A stretch of DNA of 64,000 nucleotides. It comes from Myxococcota bacterium (GTDB taxonomy: Bacteria > Myxococcota_A > UBA796 > JAFGLY01). The notes beneath the pieces are model-generated. The model was not told the DNA's origin, searched no databases, and saw nothing but the letters and a program-made list of their open reading frames with translations. The DNA is taken from positions 18,251 through 82,250 of the forward strand of contig JAJRWT010000095.1 of the NCBI GenBank assembly GCA_024276675.1, given 5' to 3'. Position numbers and translations under genes: made by a program. This document shows positions 17,731 through 26,832 of the stretch, piece after piece (the stretch's first letter is position 1; each line of letters begins with the position of its first letter).

Positions 17731-17878
17731 GGTAGGCGAAAATCACGGAAAACAAGATCATGAAGGGAGGAAACCCGTTGAAGGGTCATTTCCGACGGCT
17801 CCCATTGGCCGCCGCGGTGGCTCGATGTTCTTCTTGTTCTTCGTCCATTCGCGCTCGGGATGGCGAGCCCGGGTGGAT

Positions 17879-19921
17879 TCAGAGATGCGGGAGTGGGGCA
17901 GAATTGAAGTCTTGGGAGCTGGAGGCGGGTAGGTGGGAGCCAGGGAGGGGAGTTGCCCACTCCTGCTGGTACAACAGCACGCGTCGCAGCCCGGCTCGTG
18001 TGGTTGCGCCCACGGCGTTTTCCAGGCAGGCAAGAACGTAGCGGGTGGCGGGATTCGAGGGCGAGCGCATCAGCGCTGAACGCAGAATCTCCAGGGCATC
18101 TTTTCGGCTGCTCCGCTCATGCAGCAGCAGGGCCAGCGCCATGCTGGCCCAGTCGTTTCCAGGGTCCAGGCGCAGGGCCTGGCGCAGCTCACGTTCGCCG
18201 GCGCTGGTATCTCCGGGAGCGGCGAGGTGCCTGGCCCAACCCAGGAGAGCCAGGACATCGGAATCGTCGCCTTCCAGTTGGAGAGCAAGGCTCAGCATGG
18301 ACGCAGCGACGACGTACTCGCCCCTTCTCATCAGGACGAAAGCTCGCTCCGCCTGGAACAGCGCACGGTCGTCCGTCTCCGGGAGAATGGGAGGGGGGCC
18401 CTGGCTTTGCCTTGCGAGGCTCTGGCAGAAACGGCTGTACTCCGCGTGCTGGGCGATCCATCTCGCCCGGGCCGCGTGGCGGTAGAGGCAATTGGCCTGC
18501 CTGTGCTCCGCTGCCGTGATGCCCGGCGGGCGCGACAGAGGCCCATATCGTTGAAAGAGCCTTTCTTCGTGCAAAGATGCGCAATCATCCTGCACGGGAT
18601 GCTCTCGGGAAGGTGGGGCAGAGCCCGGTTCAGGGTGGAAGCCCATGAGCGTACAGGGGTCGGCGTCCACCAGGGCGTTGTAGTCGGCCTGGAGAGCGTT
18701 CCTGAAGGGCTCTGGATCCCACTTGCCCAGCGCCGCTGCCCTGGCGGAAGAAGTGGAAGGGCGTTTCGCCAGGTCTATCAGCTCGGTGCTGTAGAGCAGG
18801 CAGACCAGCGGCAAGGCGCGGGGATCGCCGTGGTTTTCTATGGATTGCAACGTTGCCCCGCCGATGATGAGCATTCGCAGGGCAGGCATCTCGTCGTGGG
18901 GGTCCAGGAGGGGCCAGATGGTTTCCAGGGAAGGATCCGCCCTGACGAAGGGGGCATCGGATTCGTGGGGGATGGGCTCCATGGGCAGGGCCAGGCCAGC
19001 CATGCGCCACAACAGCGCCACGACATGCACCGGATACGCGGGAGTGGAAACCCCGGCGTCGTGGTGGAAGTACAGTTGAGCGTTGATTTCGTTTCGCAGG
19101 GACAGGACGGCGCGCAAGACGAGTTCTTTCTGTAGCCACTCCAGGTGGTGGGGGCCCAACAACCGGGAAGCCACGAGATGAGCATGGAAGGGGCGGGACA
19201 GGAGCATGGCCTCGCGCCACGCCGAGTGGAGGCAGGCAGGTTCCAGGAGTTGCTTTTCCAGGATCAGCTCCCTGAGGTCTCCCGGGGATGGCTGGCCCCG
19301 CAATCCGGCCGGGTGGCCGTCGAGAAAATACACGTTGGCGTTGCCGCGGGCCGAGCGAAGCTCCATGGTGCCGTCGAAGCCGCGACGAAACAGCAACATG
19401 AGCAGCCTGGCCAGACCCCCGAGGCGCGTTGGAAGGGGAGCGATGTCTGGATCCCGAGAGGAGGTACCCCCGGAGGCATCCAGGGGGAACTCCGGAAGGG
19501 ACATGCCCAGGTTCACGAGGTTCCAGGTGCGTGGCCGTGGAGCATCATGCAGAACGCTGGCATCCAGGCAAGCCATGGACCTGGACAGCAGTTGGGCTGG
19601 TTCCACCTGCCTGGGCAGGACCAGGTTCGCCCCCATTTCTTGTCCGAGGCCTTCGGCTCCCGGCCGGGACGACAGGAGGATCACTGGCACCCTGGCGGAG
19701 AGCCCGTACATTCGCAAGAGAGCACAGGCGTCGAAGCCGCTGCGATCCGAGAGGAGTTCGTCCAGCAGCACCAGGTCGGGGATGGCCCGGTTCATTGCAG
19801 CCAGGGCCGCGGCCGTACTGTCCACCAGGAGAAGAGTGCAGCCCCGCTCCCTGAATGGCGTCCCCCACAGGGTCTTCGCGCCGGGATCTGCGGAGGCCAG
19901 CAACAGAAACGGTGCGTTCAT
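17879..19921 (-). CDS. receiver-like + DUF4388 (PATAN) + TPR protein
   Basis: 680 aa. Residues 1-120 form a receiver with the phospho-Asp in LVLLDELLSDRSGF; the N-terminal acidic pair is reduced to LLLASAD, so phosphorylation is uncertain. Residues about 165-260 match DUF4388/PATAN (GGLARLLMLLFRRGFDGTME, then NVYFLDGHPAGL), a domain common in delta-proteobacterial signalling proteins. After a long middle region come TPR-like repeats (about 540-650; VAASMLSLALQLEGDDSDVL, ELRQALRLDPGNDWASMALA). Such proteins act as cytoplasmic adaptors in motility and two-component networks. It is followed 27 bp away by the MopE-repeat lipoprotein gene, which lies upstream on the same strand. Confidence 0.8.
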   Translation of the reverse strand: MNAPFLLLASADPGAKTLWGTPFRERGCTLLLVDSTAAALAAMNRAIPDLVLLDELLSDRSGFDACALLRMYGLSARVPVILLSSRPGAEGLGQEMGANLVLPRQVEPAQLLSRSMACLDASVLHDAPRPRTWNLVNLGMSLPEFPLDASGGTSSRDPDIAPLPTRLGGLARLLMLLFRRGFDGTMELRSARGNANVYFLDGHPAGLRGQPSPGDLRELILEKQLLEPACLHSAWREAMLLSRPFHAHLVASRLLGPHHLEWLQKELVLRAVLSLRNEINAQLYFHHDAGVSTPAYPVHVVALLWRMAGLALPMEPIPHESDAPFVRADPSLETIWPLLDPHDEMPALRMLIIGGATLQSIENHGDPRALPLVCLLYSTELIDLAKRPSTSSARAAALGKWDPEPFRNALQADYNALVDADPCTLMGFHPEPGSAPPSREHPVQDDCASLHEERLFQRYGPLSRPPGITAAEHRQANCLYRHAARARWIAQHAEYSRFCQSLARQSQGPPPILPETDDRALFQAERAFVLMRRGEYVVAASMLSLALQLEGDDSDVLALLGWARHLAAPGDTSAGERELRQALRLDPGNDWASMALALLLHERSSRKDALEILRSALMRSPSNPATRYVLACLENAVGATTRAGLRRVLLYQQEWATPLPGSHLPASSSQDFNSAPLPHL

Positions 19922-19948
19922 GGTGAGGGTTCCAGGAGCTGTGGGGGA

Positions 19949-21739
19949 CTAGCGTTCACCCGTGAAGTAACCCGTGTAGTCCACGGGCCATCCGCTGTAG
20001 GTGGTGGAACCGCTGAACTCGCCTTCGATGGTGTCGTCGTCGGTGAAGCTGCCGCTCCAGTCGGATGCGAAGGCTCCCACCGAGATTTCGCCTTCGCAGT
20101 CGGGGTCGGAGGTGATGGAGCCATCCAACTCGCCGGTCTGCGTGCCAGCGTCGGAGAGGATTCCCGAGAAGCTGCACGAGCCCTCGCCGCTGATCTGGGG
20201 ATCGCCGTATTCATCCACGTAGATTGTCATGTCGCCCGCGCAGGTGTCGCTGAGGAACCCTGCTATGACCACTTCGACCTCGATTGTTCCAAAGTAGGTT
20301 CCATCGCGGAAGCCCTCGTGGCCGGTGTCCCAGCATTCGTCGGTGATGCTGGAATCCGAGTCGTCGCAGTCGCGGTCGTTGTCGGTGTAGCCGTCGGGCA
20401 TGTCGCACGCGTCCTGGGCTTCGGAGGCGTCGCCAAAGCCATCGGAGTCGGCGTCGCGGTACCAGGTTTCTTCGTCCAGGGCCCCGGATTCGTCCACTTC
20501 TCCGTCGCAGTCGTCGTCGGTGCCGTTGCAGTACTCGTCGGCGCCGGGGTAGACGGCGGCATCGGTGTCGTCGCAGTCGCGTGCGTTGGAGACGTATCCC
20601 GAGGGCTGCTCGCAGGCCGTCGTCGAGACGTCTCGGTTGCCTGCTTCGTCGCCATCGCCGTCGCGGTACCAGGTTTCTTCGTCCAGGGCCCCGGATTCGT
20701 CCACTTCTCCGTCGCAGTCGTCGTCGGTGCCGTTGCAGTACTCGTCGGCGCCGGGGTAGACGGCGGCATCGGTGTCGTCGCAGTCGCCGGAGACTTCCAC
20801 GTAGCCGCCAGGAGCCGTGCAGGCTTCCGCCGTGGAGGATTCGTCGCCCCAGGAATCGCCGTCCAGGTCGGCGTACCAGGTGGAACCCAGCCCCTCGTCC
20901 ACGGCATCGTCGCAGTCGTTGTCCAACTCGTCGCAGATCTCGGTGGCGCCGGGGTTGATCTCGGGAGAGCTGTCGTCGCAGTCGCCCGGCTCGGCCACGT
21001 AGCCGCTGGGCTGGTCGCATGAGGCCAGGGTCAGGTCTTCGTCGCCCCAGGAATCGCCGTCGGAGTCCAGGTACCAGAGAGAGGCGTCGGTCGCGTCTTC
21101 GTCTGTTTCATCGTCGCAGTCGTCGTCCACGCCGTTGCAGTACTCGTCGGCGCCGGGGTTGATCTCGGGAGAGCTGTCGTCGCAGTCGCCCGGCTCGGCC
21201 ACGTAGCCGCTGGGCTGGTCGCATGAGGCCAGGGGCTGTTCTTCGTCGCCCCAGGAATCGCCGTCGGAGTCCAGGTACCAGAGAGAGGCGTCAACGGGGT
21301 TTTCGTCGGTTTCGTCGTCGCAGTCGTCGTCCACGCCGTTGCAGTATTCGTCGGCGCCCGGGTGGATTGCAGGGTCGGAGTCGTTGCAGTCATCGGCCTG
21401 GAAGACGTAGCCCTGGGTGTCGGGGCAGACATCGGCGGCGGTGGCGGGATCGCCCCATGAGTCTCCGTCGGAGTCCAGGTAGCCCGTCAGCAGCAGATCC
21501 TCGTCGATGAGGTCGTCGCAGTCGTTGTCGATTCCATCGCATAGTTCGGTGGCGTCGGGGTGTACGTCCGAGTCCTGGTCGTTGCAGTCCACGTCGGCGT
21601 TGAAGCCGTCACCGTCCGCATCTGCCTGGTCGGTGGGAACACCTGTGTCGGAGCTGTCCTTGGGCTGGTCGTCGTCATCGCCGCAGGCTGCCAGCAGCAG
21701 CCCACCTGCCAGGAGGAAGATGGCGGAGGTGAGTTTCAT
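19949..21739 (-). CDS. MopE-type Asp-rich metal-binding repeat lipoprotein
   Basis: 596 aa. A signal peptide ends LLLAACGDDDD (LAAC lipobox). It contains six full repeats and one partial repeat of about 65 residues, built around xDCDDxxxxxxPGAxEYCNG and DxDCDxxxDE plus a DSDGDSWGD loop. These are the putative metal-binding repeats named after MopE of Methylococcus; Asp ladders of this kind bind Ca2+. A C-terminal beta domain of about 110 residues (FGTIEVEVVIAGFLSDTCAG to the end) may be the functional head. The repeats give strong internal DNA repetition (20400-21400). It is presumably exposed on the outer membrane surface. Partner and role unknown. Confidence 0.85.
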   Translation of the reverse strand: MKLTSAIFLLAGGLLLAACGDDDDQPKDSSDTGVPTDQADADGDGFNADVDCNDQDSDVHPDATELCDGIDNDCDDLIDEDLLLTGYLDSDGDSWGDPATAADVCPDTQGYVFQADDCNDSDPAIHPGADEYCNGVDDDCDDETDENPVDASLWYLDSDGDSWGDEEQPLASCDQPSGYVAEPGDCDDSSPEINPGADEYCNGVDDDCDDETDEDATDASLWYLDSDGDSWGDEDLTLASCDQPSGYVAEPGDCDDSSPEINPGATEICDELDNDCDDAVDEGLGSTWYADLDGDSWGDESSTAEACTAPGGYVEVSGDCDDTDAAVYPGADEYCNGTDDDCDGEVDESGALDEETWYRDGDGDEAGNRDVSTTACEQPSGYVSNARDCDDTDAAVYPGADEYCNGTDDDCDGEVDESGALDEETWYRDADSDGFGDASEAQDACDMPDGYTDNDRDCDDSDSSITDECWDTGHEGFRDGTYFGTIEVEVVIAGFLSDTCAGDMTIYVDEYGDPQISGEGSCSFSGILSDAGTQTGELDGSITSDPDCEGEISVGAFASDWSGSFTDDDTIEGEFSGSTTYSGWPVDYTGYFTGER

Positions 21740-22040
21740 CGGAGATCCTCACTTGGTGGGAGGGACTTCTATGGGGTTCGGGAATTCAAGGATGGCAGCA
21801 CCGGACAAATAATCCGGGTGAGCTTGGGATGGAGTCACAATCTGCGGCCGACTTGCAGTGTGGCTCGTCCACACGAGTACTATATATATCCGGCAAGAGG
21901 TAGATTCCACAAAGGAACTCCGGCATTTCCAATGTTGCCCGTTGGTCGCGCCGCTCACCGGTGGAGCGAATCCGGCAGGACAGGTTCCCGACAATCCCAT
22001 AGGTGTTCTCATGATGGTACTTGCAACACCAGGAGCCCCC
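21740..22040. promoter_or_regulatory. divergent intergenic region with palindromes and a TATATATAT box
   Basis: About 300 bp between the MopE-repeat lipoprotein and the DUF364-type gene. It contains GTGTGG-CTCGT-CCACAC (21858-21874) immediately upstream of a TATATATAT run (21881-21889), and a second dyad CCGGA-CAAATAA-TCCGG (21801-21817). These are plausible operator and -10-region elements for one or both genes. No coding potential is visible. Confidence 0.4.
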
Positions 22041-22853
22041 ATGACAGGTGTTCACGCCCCAGACATCAGGCTGTCCATCGTCGACGACCTCGACCGGGCC
22101 TTCGAATCCAGGCAGGTTCCCTCTCTGTCCGTGCTGGTGAAACCTCCTGGCGGCAGCGGCGAAAAGGTCTCCCGTTTCACCATGGTGATGCTGGACGACG
22201 GTTCAGGCGGAGCCGCCTGGAACATGCTGTAAGACGAACGTTCCAGGAAGGACTACGACGATCTCCGCTCCGTGGACTACGAGGGCAAGAACGCCCTGGC
22301 GGTGGCACGGGGGCTGCTGTCGCCGTACCCCGTCCCCAGGATCATCGGCTATGCCGTGTGCAACGCCCTCTCGCAGAAGCTGGCTCGGGAAGGGGCCATC
22401 TCCGTGGATACCGAGACCATCTTGATGGATCTCGTGGACCCCCGGCCCGGTGATCACGTCGGGATTGTCGGTTTTACGCCGAGCCTGGTTCGCCACCTTG
22501 CCGGCGGAGCCGACGAAGTGACCGTGCTGGAGCGTGGCCCCCGGACTTCCCGGCGCCCCAACGTGCAGGTCACCACGGATCCCCGCCGACTGGCAGCCTG
22601 CAACAAGGTGCTGATCACCTCCACCACCATCCTCAACGGTACCTTCGACGAGATCGAAGCCATCACCCGCAAAGCCGTGTTCCGGGCCATCTACGGCCCC
22701 GGAGCCGGCATCCTGCCCACGGCATTCTTTGCCCGCGGGTTCCACGTCGTAGCTGGAATGCTGGTGCTGGACGCGGCACTTCTGGCAGAGCGCCACGCGG
22801 CCGGCAAGCGATGGGGGAGCGCCAAGCAGAAGTGCCTCTTCATCGCCCCATAG
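22041..22853 (+). pseudogene. DUF4213/DUF364 family protein interrupted by an in-frame TAA
   Basis: The ATG at 22041 has AGGAG upstream. The frame is broken by TAA at 22230-22232 and resumes in the same frame (DERSRKDYDDLRSVDYEGKN) to 22853. The N-terminal part matches a DUF4213-like domain. The C-terminal part matches the Rossmann-like DUF364 domain (GDHVGIVGFTPSLVRHLAGG, CNKVLITSTTILNGTFDEI), annotated in Pfam as putative heavy-metal chelation. The single nonsense change fits a Tyr/Gln-type codon mutated to TAA or a sequencing error. TAA excludes selenocysteine. Otherwise the gene looks intact, which suggests recent inactivation. Confidence 0.65.
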
Positions 22854-22938
22854 CCGCGGCAGGTGGCCGGCACCCTGGCCCCACGCCACCCCGCTGCCCC
22901 ACCGGCTTTCATGGCGCAGGCCGAGAAATACCCCGCGA

Positions 22939-24108
22939 TCAGCGGGAGCTTTGACCAGGTCCAGCTTCCGCCGAGCCTGTGGATGCTGGCAGCAGGTGGG
23001 GGAAGAGCAGCCGGGCCACCTGCCGGGCCTGGGGCAGGTCTCCGGGGGTCTTCACGGGGGCGAAGCGGTTGCCGGGGCCTTTTCGGGGGATCACCAGGTA
23101 GGAGCAGTCCTGGAAGGCGGTCAACTGGCCGATTAGCCTTTCAAACTGAATGACCTGTTGGCCCCCCACGCTCTTGTGAACGCAGAACCAGGTGAGGGGA
23201 AACTGGCGATCCAGGGAGTCCACCCTGAAGGTGAAGGTGTTGCAGTTGAAGACCTTGATGCGATCCTGGTCGAAGTCGGGTGGAAACCTGAACTCTTCCA
23301 CCACTTGCAGCTTGCCGTCGAGCCTGGCGGGGCAGCCGCCGCGATCACCCGGCCACTTGGGGGCCAACTCCACGCAGGTGCTGGCGCCTTTTTCCAGGTA
23401 GAAGCCCAGCACCGCGGGGTCCACCCTGGCGCCCAGGTTGTCCACGTTGGCCACCAGCAGGTGCTCCACACCCCGCCGGGAGAGCCACTCCAGGCCGCCG
23501 GAATCGCGAAGCGCGATGGGGAAGTCGCCGTGGCCCGGACCGTAGTAGGAGGCCTGGCGCTCGGCGTCGCGAAAGATGCTGCCGTCGGGTAGCAATCGAG
23601 GGAATAGGTACTGGTTGAACAGGAAGTAGTCTTCCGGGGGTAGATTGAAGTAGTCCCTGGCTTCCAGGTGCTCCCTGGTTGCGGAGCCCGTGGCCCAGGA
23701 GTTCATGATCACGATGGGGATCCGGCTCCCGCATTCTTGCGCCAGGGAACGGGAGTCGCGGATCTTCAGTTCCAGGAACGAGATATCAGCGCCGTCCATC
23801 ACGGGTACGATGCCCTTAACCACCCCGCCGAAGCGGGTAGCCATGCCTCCGTTCAGTATGCCCAGGGCCAGGCGACCGGAGCGGATTTCTGCCATTCCAC
23901 GTTCGTACAGGCGCTTCCATCGGGCGCCACCCCTTTTGGGCAGGGCCTCGGTATCGCCGGGTTGGGGTGGTTCCACCCGCCCTTGCACGGTGTTGTGCTC
24001 CCGGGAGAGCTTGCCGCTCATGAAACGGGCACGAAGTTCCTGGAATAGATTCTCCTGAAATCCGAATTCTTCCAGGAACTGGAGTTCATTGGTCGTGAGT
24101 TCCGTCAC
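22939..24108 (-). CDS. UDPGP-family UTP-sugar-1-phosphate uridylyltransferase
   Basis: 389 aa from a GTG at 24108 with AGGAG 8 nt upstream. The longer frame to 24297 overlaps the divergent promoter and is rejected. It shows the nucleotidyltransferase motif LGILNGGMATRFGG (about residue 85) and the metal/sugar site VANVDNLGARVDP. These belong to the UDPGP (eukaryote-like UGP2/UAP) family rather than bacterial GalU. Expected reaction: UTP + glucose-1-phosphate (or a related sugar phosphate) to UDP-sugar + PPi in the cytoplasm, feeding glycan synthesis. Substrate specificity cannot be read from the motifs. It is divergent from the histidine phosphatase gene. Confidence 0.8.
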   Translation of the reverse strand: MTELTTNELQFLEEFGFQENLFQELRARFMSGKLSREHNTVQGRVEPPQPGDTEALPKRGGARWKRLYERGMAEIRSGRLALGILNGGMATRFGGVVKGIVPVMDGADISFLELKIRDSRSLAQECGSRIPIVIMNSWATGSATREHLEARDYFNLPPEDYFLFNQYLFPRLLPDGSIFRDAERQASYYGPGHGDFPIALRDSGGLEWLSRRGVEHLLVANVDNLGARVDPAVLGFYLEKGASTCVELAPKWPGDRGGCPARLDGKLQVVEEFRFPPDFDQDRIKVFNCNTFTFRVDSLDRQFPLTWFCVHKSVGGQQVIQFERLIGQLTAFQDCSYLVIPRKGPGNRFAPVKTPGDLPQARQVARLLFPHLLPASTGSAEAGPGQSSR

Positions 24109-24216
24109 CGTGAACACTCCTGTTTGTACCGGTTGTGCCCCCGACAGCGGGTGCCTGGTCGAGAAAGGATGGAGAGCGTAGTATAACGGGCTCCTCCAAC
24201 CCCCGCGGAGTCCCTC

Positions 24217-24909
24217 ATGCCCAGCTTTCTCAAGACCCTCGCCATGGTAGATGGCCTCGTGGCCGGCAACACGCCCATTGCGGCGTTGATCCGCCACGCG
24301 GAGCGAGAGGCCCTGCCGGGCACGCGGGGCGAGGCTCTTGCCACCATAGAGGTGCCCCTAGTGGACAGCGGCAGGCAGGACGCCCTTCGCCTGGGCCGGG
24401 CCCTGCGGGGGCGTGCTCCCTTGCGCCTCTGTCATTCCCCTGCGCCCCGCTGCGCCGAGACCGCCCGCCTCATTGCACGTGGTTGCAGTTCGCGAGGCGG
24501 CGAATCTACCATGCTGGGACACCTGGACCAGTTGTTGGGACCATTCATCCACGACACGAAGAGCGTGCTGGAGTTGGCGAGGCGCTCGGGACCGGGTTTC
24601 GTACGCGACTGGTTCGACGGCAGGCTGCCGCCGGAGATGCTGCAATCACGCGGGCAGGCCGCAGCCAGCCAACTGCGGGTTCTGCTGCGGTGCCTGGACC
24701 ACCCCGCCAGGGCACTCACGCTCTGCGTGACCCATGACTGGAACATAATGAGCGTGCGCGAGGAGTTTTTTGGAATGCGTCACGAGGACGTGGGCTGGCT
24801 CCCCTACCTGGACGGAATCGTGGCGGCCAGGACCGATGGTGCTTTGCTGCTGGGCTGCCAGGGCAGGACGCGGCATCTCTCGTTGCGGGAGTTGGACGCC
24901 TTGTCATGA
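24217..24909 (+). CDS. histidine phosphatase superfamily protein
   Basis: 230 aa. The RHG-type signature AALIRHAERE (phospho-His in RHA) lies near residue 26, the second Arg in HSPAPRCAETA, and the C-terminal catalytic His in CVTHDWNIM. This is the phosphoglycerate mutase-like/acid phosphatase fold. There is no signal peptide, so it is cytoplasmic. Substrate unknown; the divergent nucleotidyltransferase hints at sugar phosphates (inference). The ATG at 24217 is preceded by a weak ribosome site; an ATG at 24244 is an alternative. Confidence 0.8.
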   Translation: MPSFLKTLAMVDGLVAGNTPIAALIRHAEREALPGTRGEALATIEVPLVDSGRQDALRLGRALRGRAPLRLCHSPAPRCAETARLIARGCSSRGGESTMLGHLDQLLGPFIHDTKSVLELARRSGPGFVRDWFDGRLPPEMLQSRGQAAASQLRVLLRCLDHPARALTLCVTHDWNIMSVREEFFGMRHEDVGWLPYLDGIVAARTDGALLLGCQGRTRHLSLRELDALS

Positions 24910-24927
24910 GGATCCTCTTTCGGTAGG

Positions 24928-24960
24928 CTTGTGACTTCTCCCCAGGAGCCCCGTCACAAG
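24928..24960 (+). promoter_or_regulatory. hairpin overlapping the ribosome-binding site of the AGCS gene
   Basis: A perfect 8-bp inverted repeat CTTGTGAC / GTCACAAG with a 17-nt loop. The 3' arm ends in AAG of the Shine-Dalgarno AAGGAG, 11 nt before the ATG at 24972. Folding would partly hide the ribosome site. It could be a translational control element, or a terminator of the phosphatase gene without a U-tract. Confidence 0.4.
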
Positions 24961-24971
24961 GAGCCCGCCCA

Positions 24972-26669
24972 ATGATCCTCGACCTGCTCAGGTCCTTCGT
25001 CGATGCTGGAAACAAGCTGGTCTGGAACACCCCGCCAGCCTTCCCCTGGTTTGTGGCGCTGTTGCTGGGCACGGGCATCGTCATCACCTTCTGGATGGGG
25101 CTTCCCCAGCTACGCTACTTCGTCCACGCCCTGAAGGTGGCCGCGGGTCGCTATGACGATCCCGACGACGACGGCGACATCAACCACTTCCAGGCCCTGT
25201 CCACCGCCTTGAGCGCCACCGTCGGCATCGGCAACATCGCCGGTGTGGCCATCGCCATCCACTGGGGCGGTCCCGGTGCCCTGTTCTGGATGTGGGTCAC
25301 AGCCGTGTTCGGCATGGCCCTGAAGTACGCGGAATGTACGCTCTCCATGCACTACCGTGTCTTCGACGATGAGGGCAACGCCGCGGGCGGCCCCATGTAC
25401 TACATCCAGCGGGGGCTGGGGCGCCGCTTCAAGCCCATGGCCATCGCCTTTGCCGTGCTGGCCATCATCTGCTCCTTCGGCACCGGCAACATGAACCAGG
25501 CCAACACCATCGCCGAGAGCGCCTTCAACGACCTGGGGCACATTCCCTACTGGGTCAGCGGACTGGTCACCGCCACCATCGTGGGAGCGGTGATCCTGGG
25601 CGGCATCAAGCGTATCGGGGCCGTCACCAGCCGCCTGACTCCGGCCATGGGGTTGATCTACGGTATAGCCGGCACGGTGATACTGCTGCTCAACTACCAG
25701 CGCCTTCCCTCGGCCCTGTCCGCCATAGTGGTTGGGGCCTTCGACCCCCAGGCGGGGGTGGGCGGCACCGGTGCCGGCCTGCTGCTGACCACCATGGTCT
25801 GGGGCATCAAGCGCGGGTTGTTCTCCAACGAGGCGGGCCAGGGTAGCGCCCCCATAGCCCACGCAGCCGCCAGGACCGACGAGCCCGTTCGTGAGGGGGT
25901 CGTGGCCATGCTGGGGCCATTCATCGACACGCTCGTCATCTGCTCCATCACCGGCCTGGTCATCGTCACCACGGGTGTCTGGGCGCAAAAGGGACCGGCC
26001 ATTGCCAAAGAGGGCGACTGGGCCATCCTGCAACCCCCCGCGCAGCATGAGAGCGTGTTTCCGGTGGCGCGGCTTCAACCCTTCGTGGGTGAATTCGAGG
26101 TGCGTGGGGGGCGGGCAGCGCAGGTGCTGCTGGTGGCCTATGACGGCCCGGTGGAAGACGCTCTCCTCCTGGACGCACGACTGGAGCCATACGACGGAAC
26201 TCTCAACCGTTCCGCCGACGGCAGCCTCTTCAGGCCCGACGGCAGCGTTGCAGATCTGCGCCTGCAAGGCAAGATGCTGCGAACCGGCTCCGCCCTCACG
26301 GCCTGGGCCTTCAAGCGCGGACTGTCTCCAATCCTGGGGGGATGGGGCTACCTGGTGGTCACGGTGTCCGTCTTCCTGTTCGGGCTGTCCACAGCCATCT
26401 CCTGGTCCTACTACGGCGACCGCTGCGTGCAATACCTGCTGGGGACCAGGTTCGTCCTGCCCTACAGGGTACTCTACGTGTTTTTCGTGTTCCTGGGCGC
26501 CCAGTTGAGCCTGCGGATGGTGTGGGACTACGGCGACCTGGCGCTGGGCTGCATGGCGGTGCCCAACCTGCTGGCGGTGCTTCTGCTGGCACCCCGGATC
26601 CGCCAGATGACCACGGAGTACTTCTCCAGGCAGGGTGACCGGCGCAAGAGCCGTTCCGACGCCGGGTAG
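24972..26669 (+). CDS. AGCS-family sodium:alanine/glycine symporter with extra soluble insertion
   Basis: 565 aa. It imports alanine or glycine with Na+ across the inner membrane. AGCS signatures are present: ALSATVGIGNIAGVA, TAVFGMALKYAECTLSMHYR, SFGTGNMNQANTI, GIKRIGAVTSRLTP, GLFSNEAGQGSAPIAHA, and TLVICSITGLVIVTTGVW. Typical members have about 450-480 residues. Here about 100 polar residues are inserted after GVWAQ (about residues 340-440, LQPFVGEFEVRGGRAAQVLL to DGSVADLRLQGKML), with beta-strand character, before the last TM helices (AFKRGLSPILGGWGY). Start chosen by AAGGAG. Single gene behind a hairpin. Confidence 0.88.
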   Translation: MILDLLRSFVDAGNKLVWNTPPAFPWFVALLLGTGIVITFWMGLPQLRYFVHALKVAAGRYDDPDDDGDINHFQALSTALSATVGIGNIAGVAIAIHWGGPGALFWMWVTAVFGMALKYAECTLSMHYRVFDDEGNAAGGPMYYIQRGLGRRFKPMAIAFAVLAIICSFGTGNMNQANTIAESAFNDLGHIPYWVSGLVTATIVGAVILGGIKRIGAVTSRLTPAMGLIYGIAGTVILLLNYQRLPSALSAIVVGAFDPQAGVGGTGAGLLLTTMVWGIKRGLFSNEAGQGSAPIAHAAARTDEPVREGVVAMLGPFIDTLVICSITGLVIVTTGVWAQKGPAIAKEGDWAILQPPAQHESVFPVARLQPFVGEFEVRGGRAAQVLLVAYDGPVEDALLLDARLEPYDGTLNRSADGSLFRPDGSVADLRLQGKMLRTGSALTAWAFKRGLSPILGGWGYLVVTVSVFLFGLSTAISWSYYGDRCVQYLLGTRFVLPYRVLYVFFVFLGAQLSLRMVWDYGDLALGCMAVPNLLAVLLLAPRIRQMTTEYFSRQGDRRKSRSDAG

Positions 26670-26832
26670 CCGCTGGTCCTTCAGGGCGGGCGAAGGCCGG
26701 TATCCAGGGGGGGCGCCAGGAGATCTGCTGGACGGCGTCGCCGCCGGCATTGGCTTCATGGCTCCATGGCCCCTGGGTGAATTCTCCTCCGGCGGTCCGT
26801 GGGTGCTATAGTCTGGCTTCGGCCCCGGAGGA

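Noticed and set aside
17781..17801. Possible family A terminus (TTTCCGACGGCTCCC)
   Set aside because: Only about 14 bases match, with no partner end. It may be chance or a very old fragment.
19145..21022. 625-codon plus-strand frame rich in Val/Gly repeats
   Set aside because: Antisense shadow of the receiver-DUF4388 and MopE-repeat genes; its repeats mirror the Asp-rich repeats.
22230..22232. Second recoded stop codon in the DUF364-type gene
   Set aside because: The codon is TAA, which is not used for selenocysteine or pyrrolysine. Treated as a nonsense mutation or sequence error.
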